DNA of 64,000 bases, taken from contig CAJJDO010000004.1 in assembly GCA_905183005.1 (NCBI GenBank), forward strand, positions 597,784 through 661,783, given 5' to 3'. The translations under genes were made by a program, and so were the position numbers. Numbering within the stretch: position 1 is the stretch's first letter; each line of letters begins with the position of its first letter. The notes beneath the pieces were generated by a model. That model was not told the origin of the DNA and ran no database searches. It saw only the letters and a list, made by a program, of their open reading frames with translations. Source of the stretch: Paramecium pentaurelia. Taxonomy: Eukaryota > Ciliophora > Oligohymenophorea > Peniculida > Parameciidae. Positions 63,955 to 64,000 of the stretch are shown piece after piece.

Positions 63955-64000
<46 letters not shown>
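63943..64000. repeat. (TTA)n microsatellite at window end
   Basis: About 19 TTA/TAT units with one TTG interruption run to the last base. It may continue past the window. Confidence 0.95.

Noticed and set aside
1..64000. TGA read as Trp or Cys instead of stop
   Set aside because: Every conserved gene (eS8, SPT6, VPS33, TTLL9, BCAT, AGC kinase) ends at TGA at its expected C terminus, and internal TGAs disappear when 20-30 nt introns are removed.

Overview
The window looks like macronuclear DNA of a ciliate, most likely Paramecium or a close relative. Three features of the sequence support this. TAA and TAG are read as Gln inside every conserved gene, and TGA is the only stop. Introns are tiny: about 79 were placed by restoring frame and family similarity, nearly all 20-30 nt, GTA...TAG or GTA...AAG. 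The DNA is extremely AT-rich with closely spaced genes on both strands. All coordinates given for genes run from start codon to TGA; introns are listed in each entry.

Layout. 1-2.6 kb: an exact 345-bp duplicated fragment ending in a single N (probable assembly seam), an orphan gene, and non-coding DNA. 2.6-12.7 kb: branched-chain aminotransferase on +, then a minus-strand series of PH-domain kinase, VPS33, a small acidic protein, a PI3K p101-like adaptor and a coiled-coil protein. 12.9-25.4 kb: transcription elongation factor SPT6 with added zinc knuckles, an LRR/coiled-coil protein, a GILT-type thiol reductase, ribosomal protein eS8 and several short coiled-coil or zinc-finger-like genes. 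25.5-40 kb: genes of ciliary and cortical flavour (PG-rich STPG repeat protein, tubulin ligase TTLL9, an alveolin-like protein, coiled coils), a CTD-type phosphatase, a TPR-like protein, and an adjacent AGC kinase and EF-hand protein that both begin with acylation-type N termini. 41-55 kb: a Cys-rich four-span membrane protein with a Gln-rich repeat tail, a 2.35-kb gene-free interval, and a 9.5-kb inositol-trisphosphate-receptor-type calcium channel. 55-64 kb: a coiled-coil gene, an LRR gene, a decayed CTP synthase pseudogene, a large EF-hand protein, and an SR-type splicing factor with an unusually long intron. A TTA microsatellite ends the window.

The genes are independent units, not operons. 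Several share themes: calcium and phosphoinositide signalling (IP3 receptor, EF-hand proteins, p101-like adaptor, PH-domain kinase), cilia and cortex (TTLL9, STPG repeats, alveolin, LRR proteins), and gene expression (SPT6, SR protein, eS8). No CRISPR, rRNA, tRNA or insertion sequence was seen. The most notable items are the CTP synthase pseudogene, the zinc-knuckle SPT6, the p101-like protein, the 77-nt SR-gene intron, and the duplicated fragment at the left end. No clearly undescribed multi-gene system was found.
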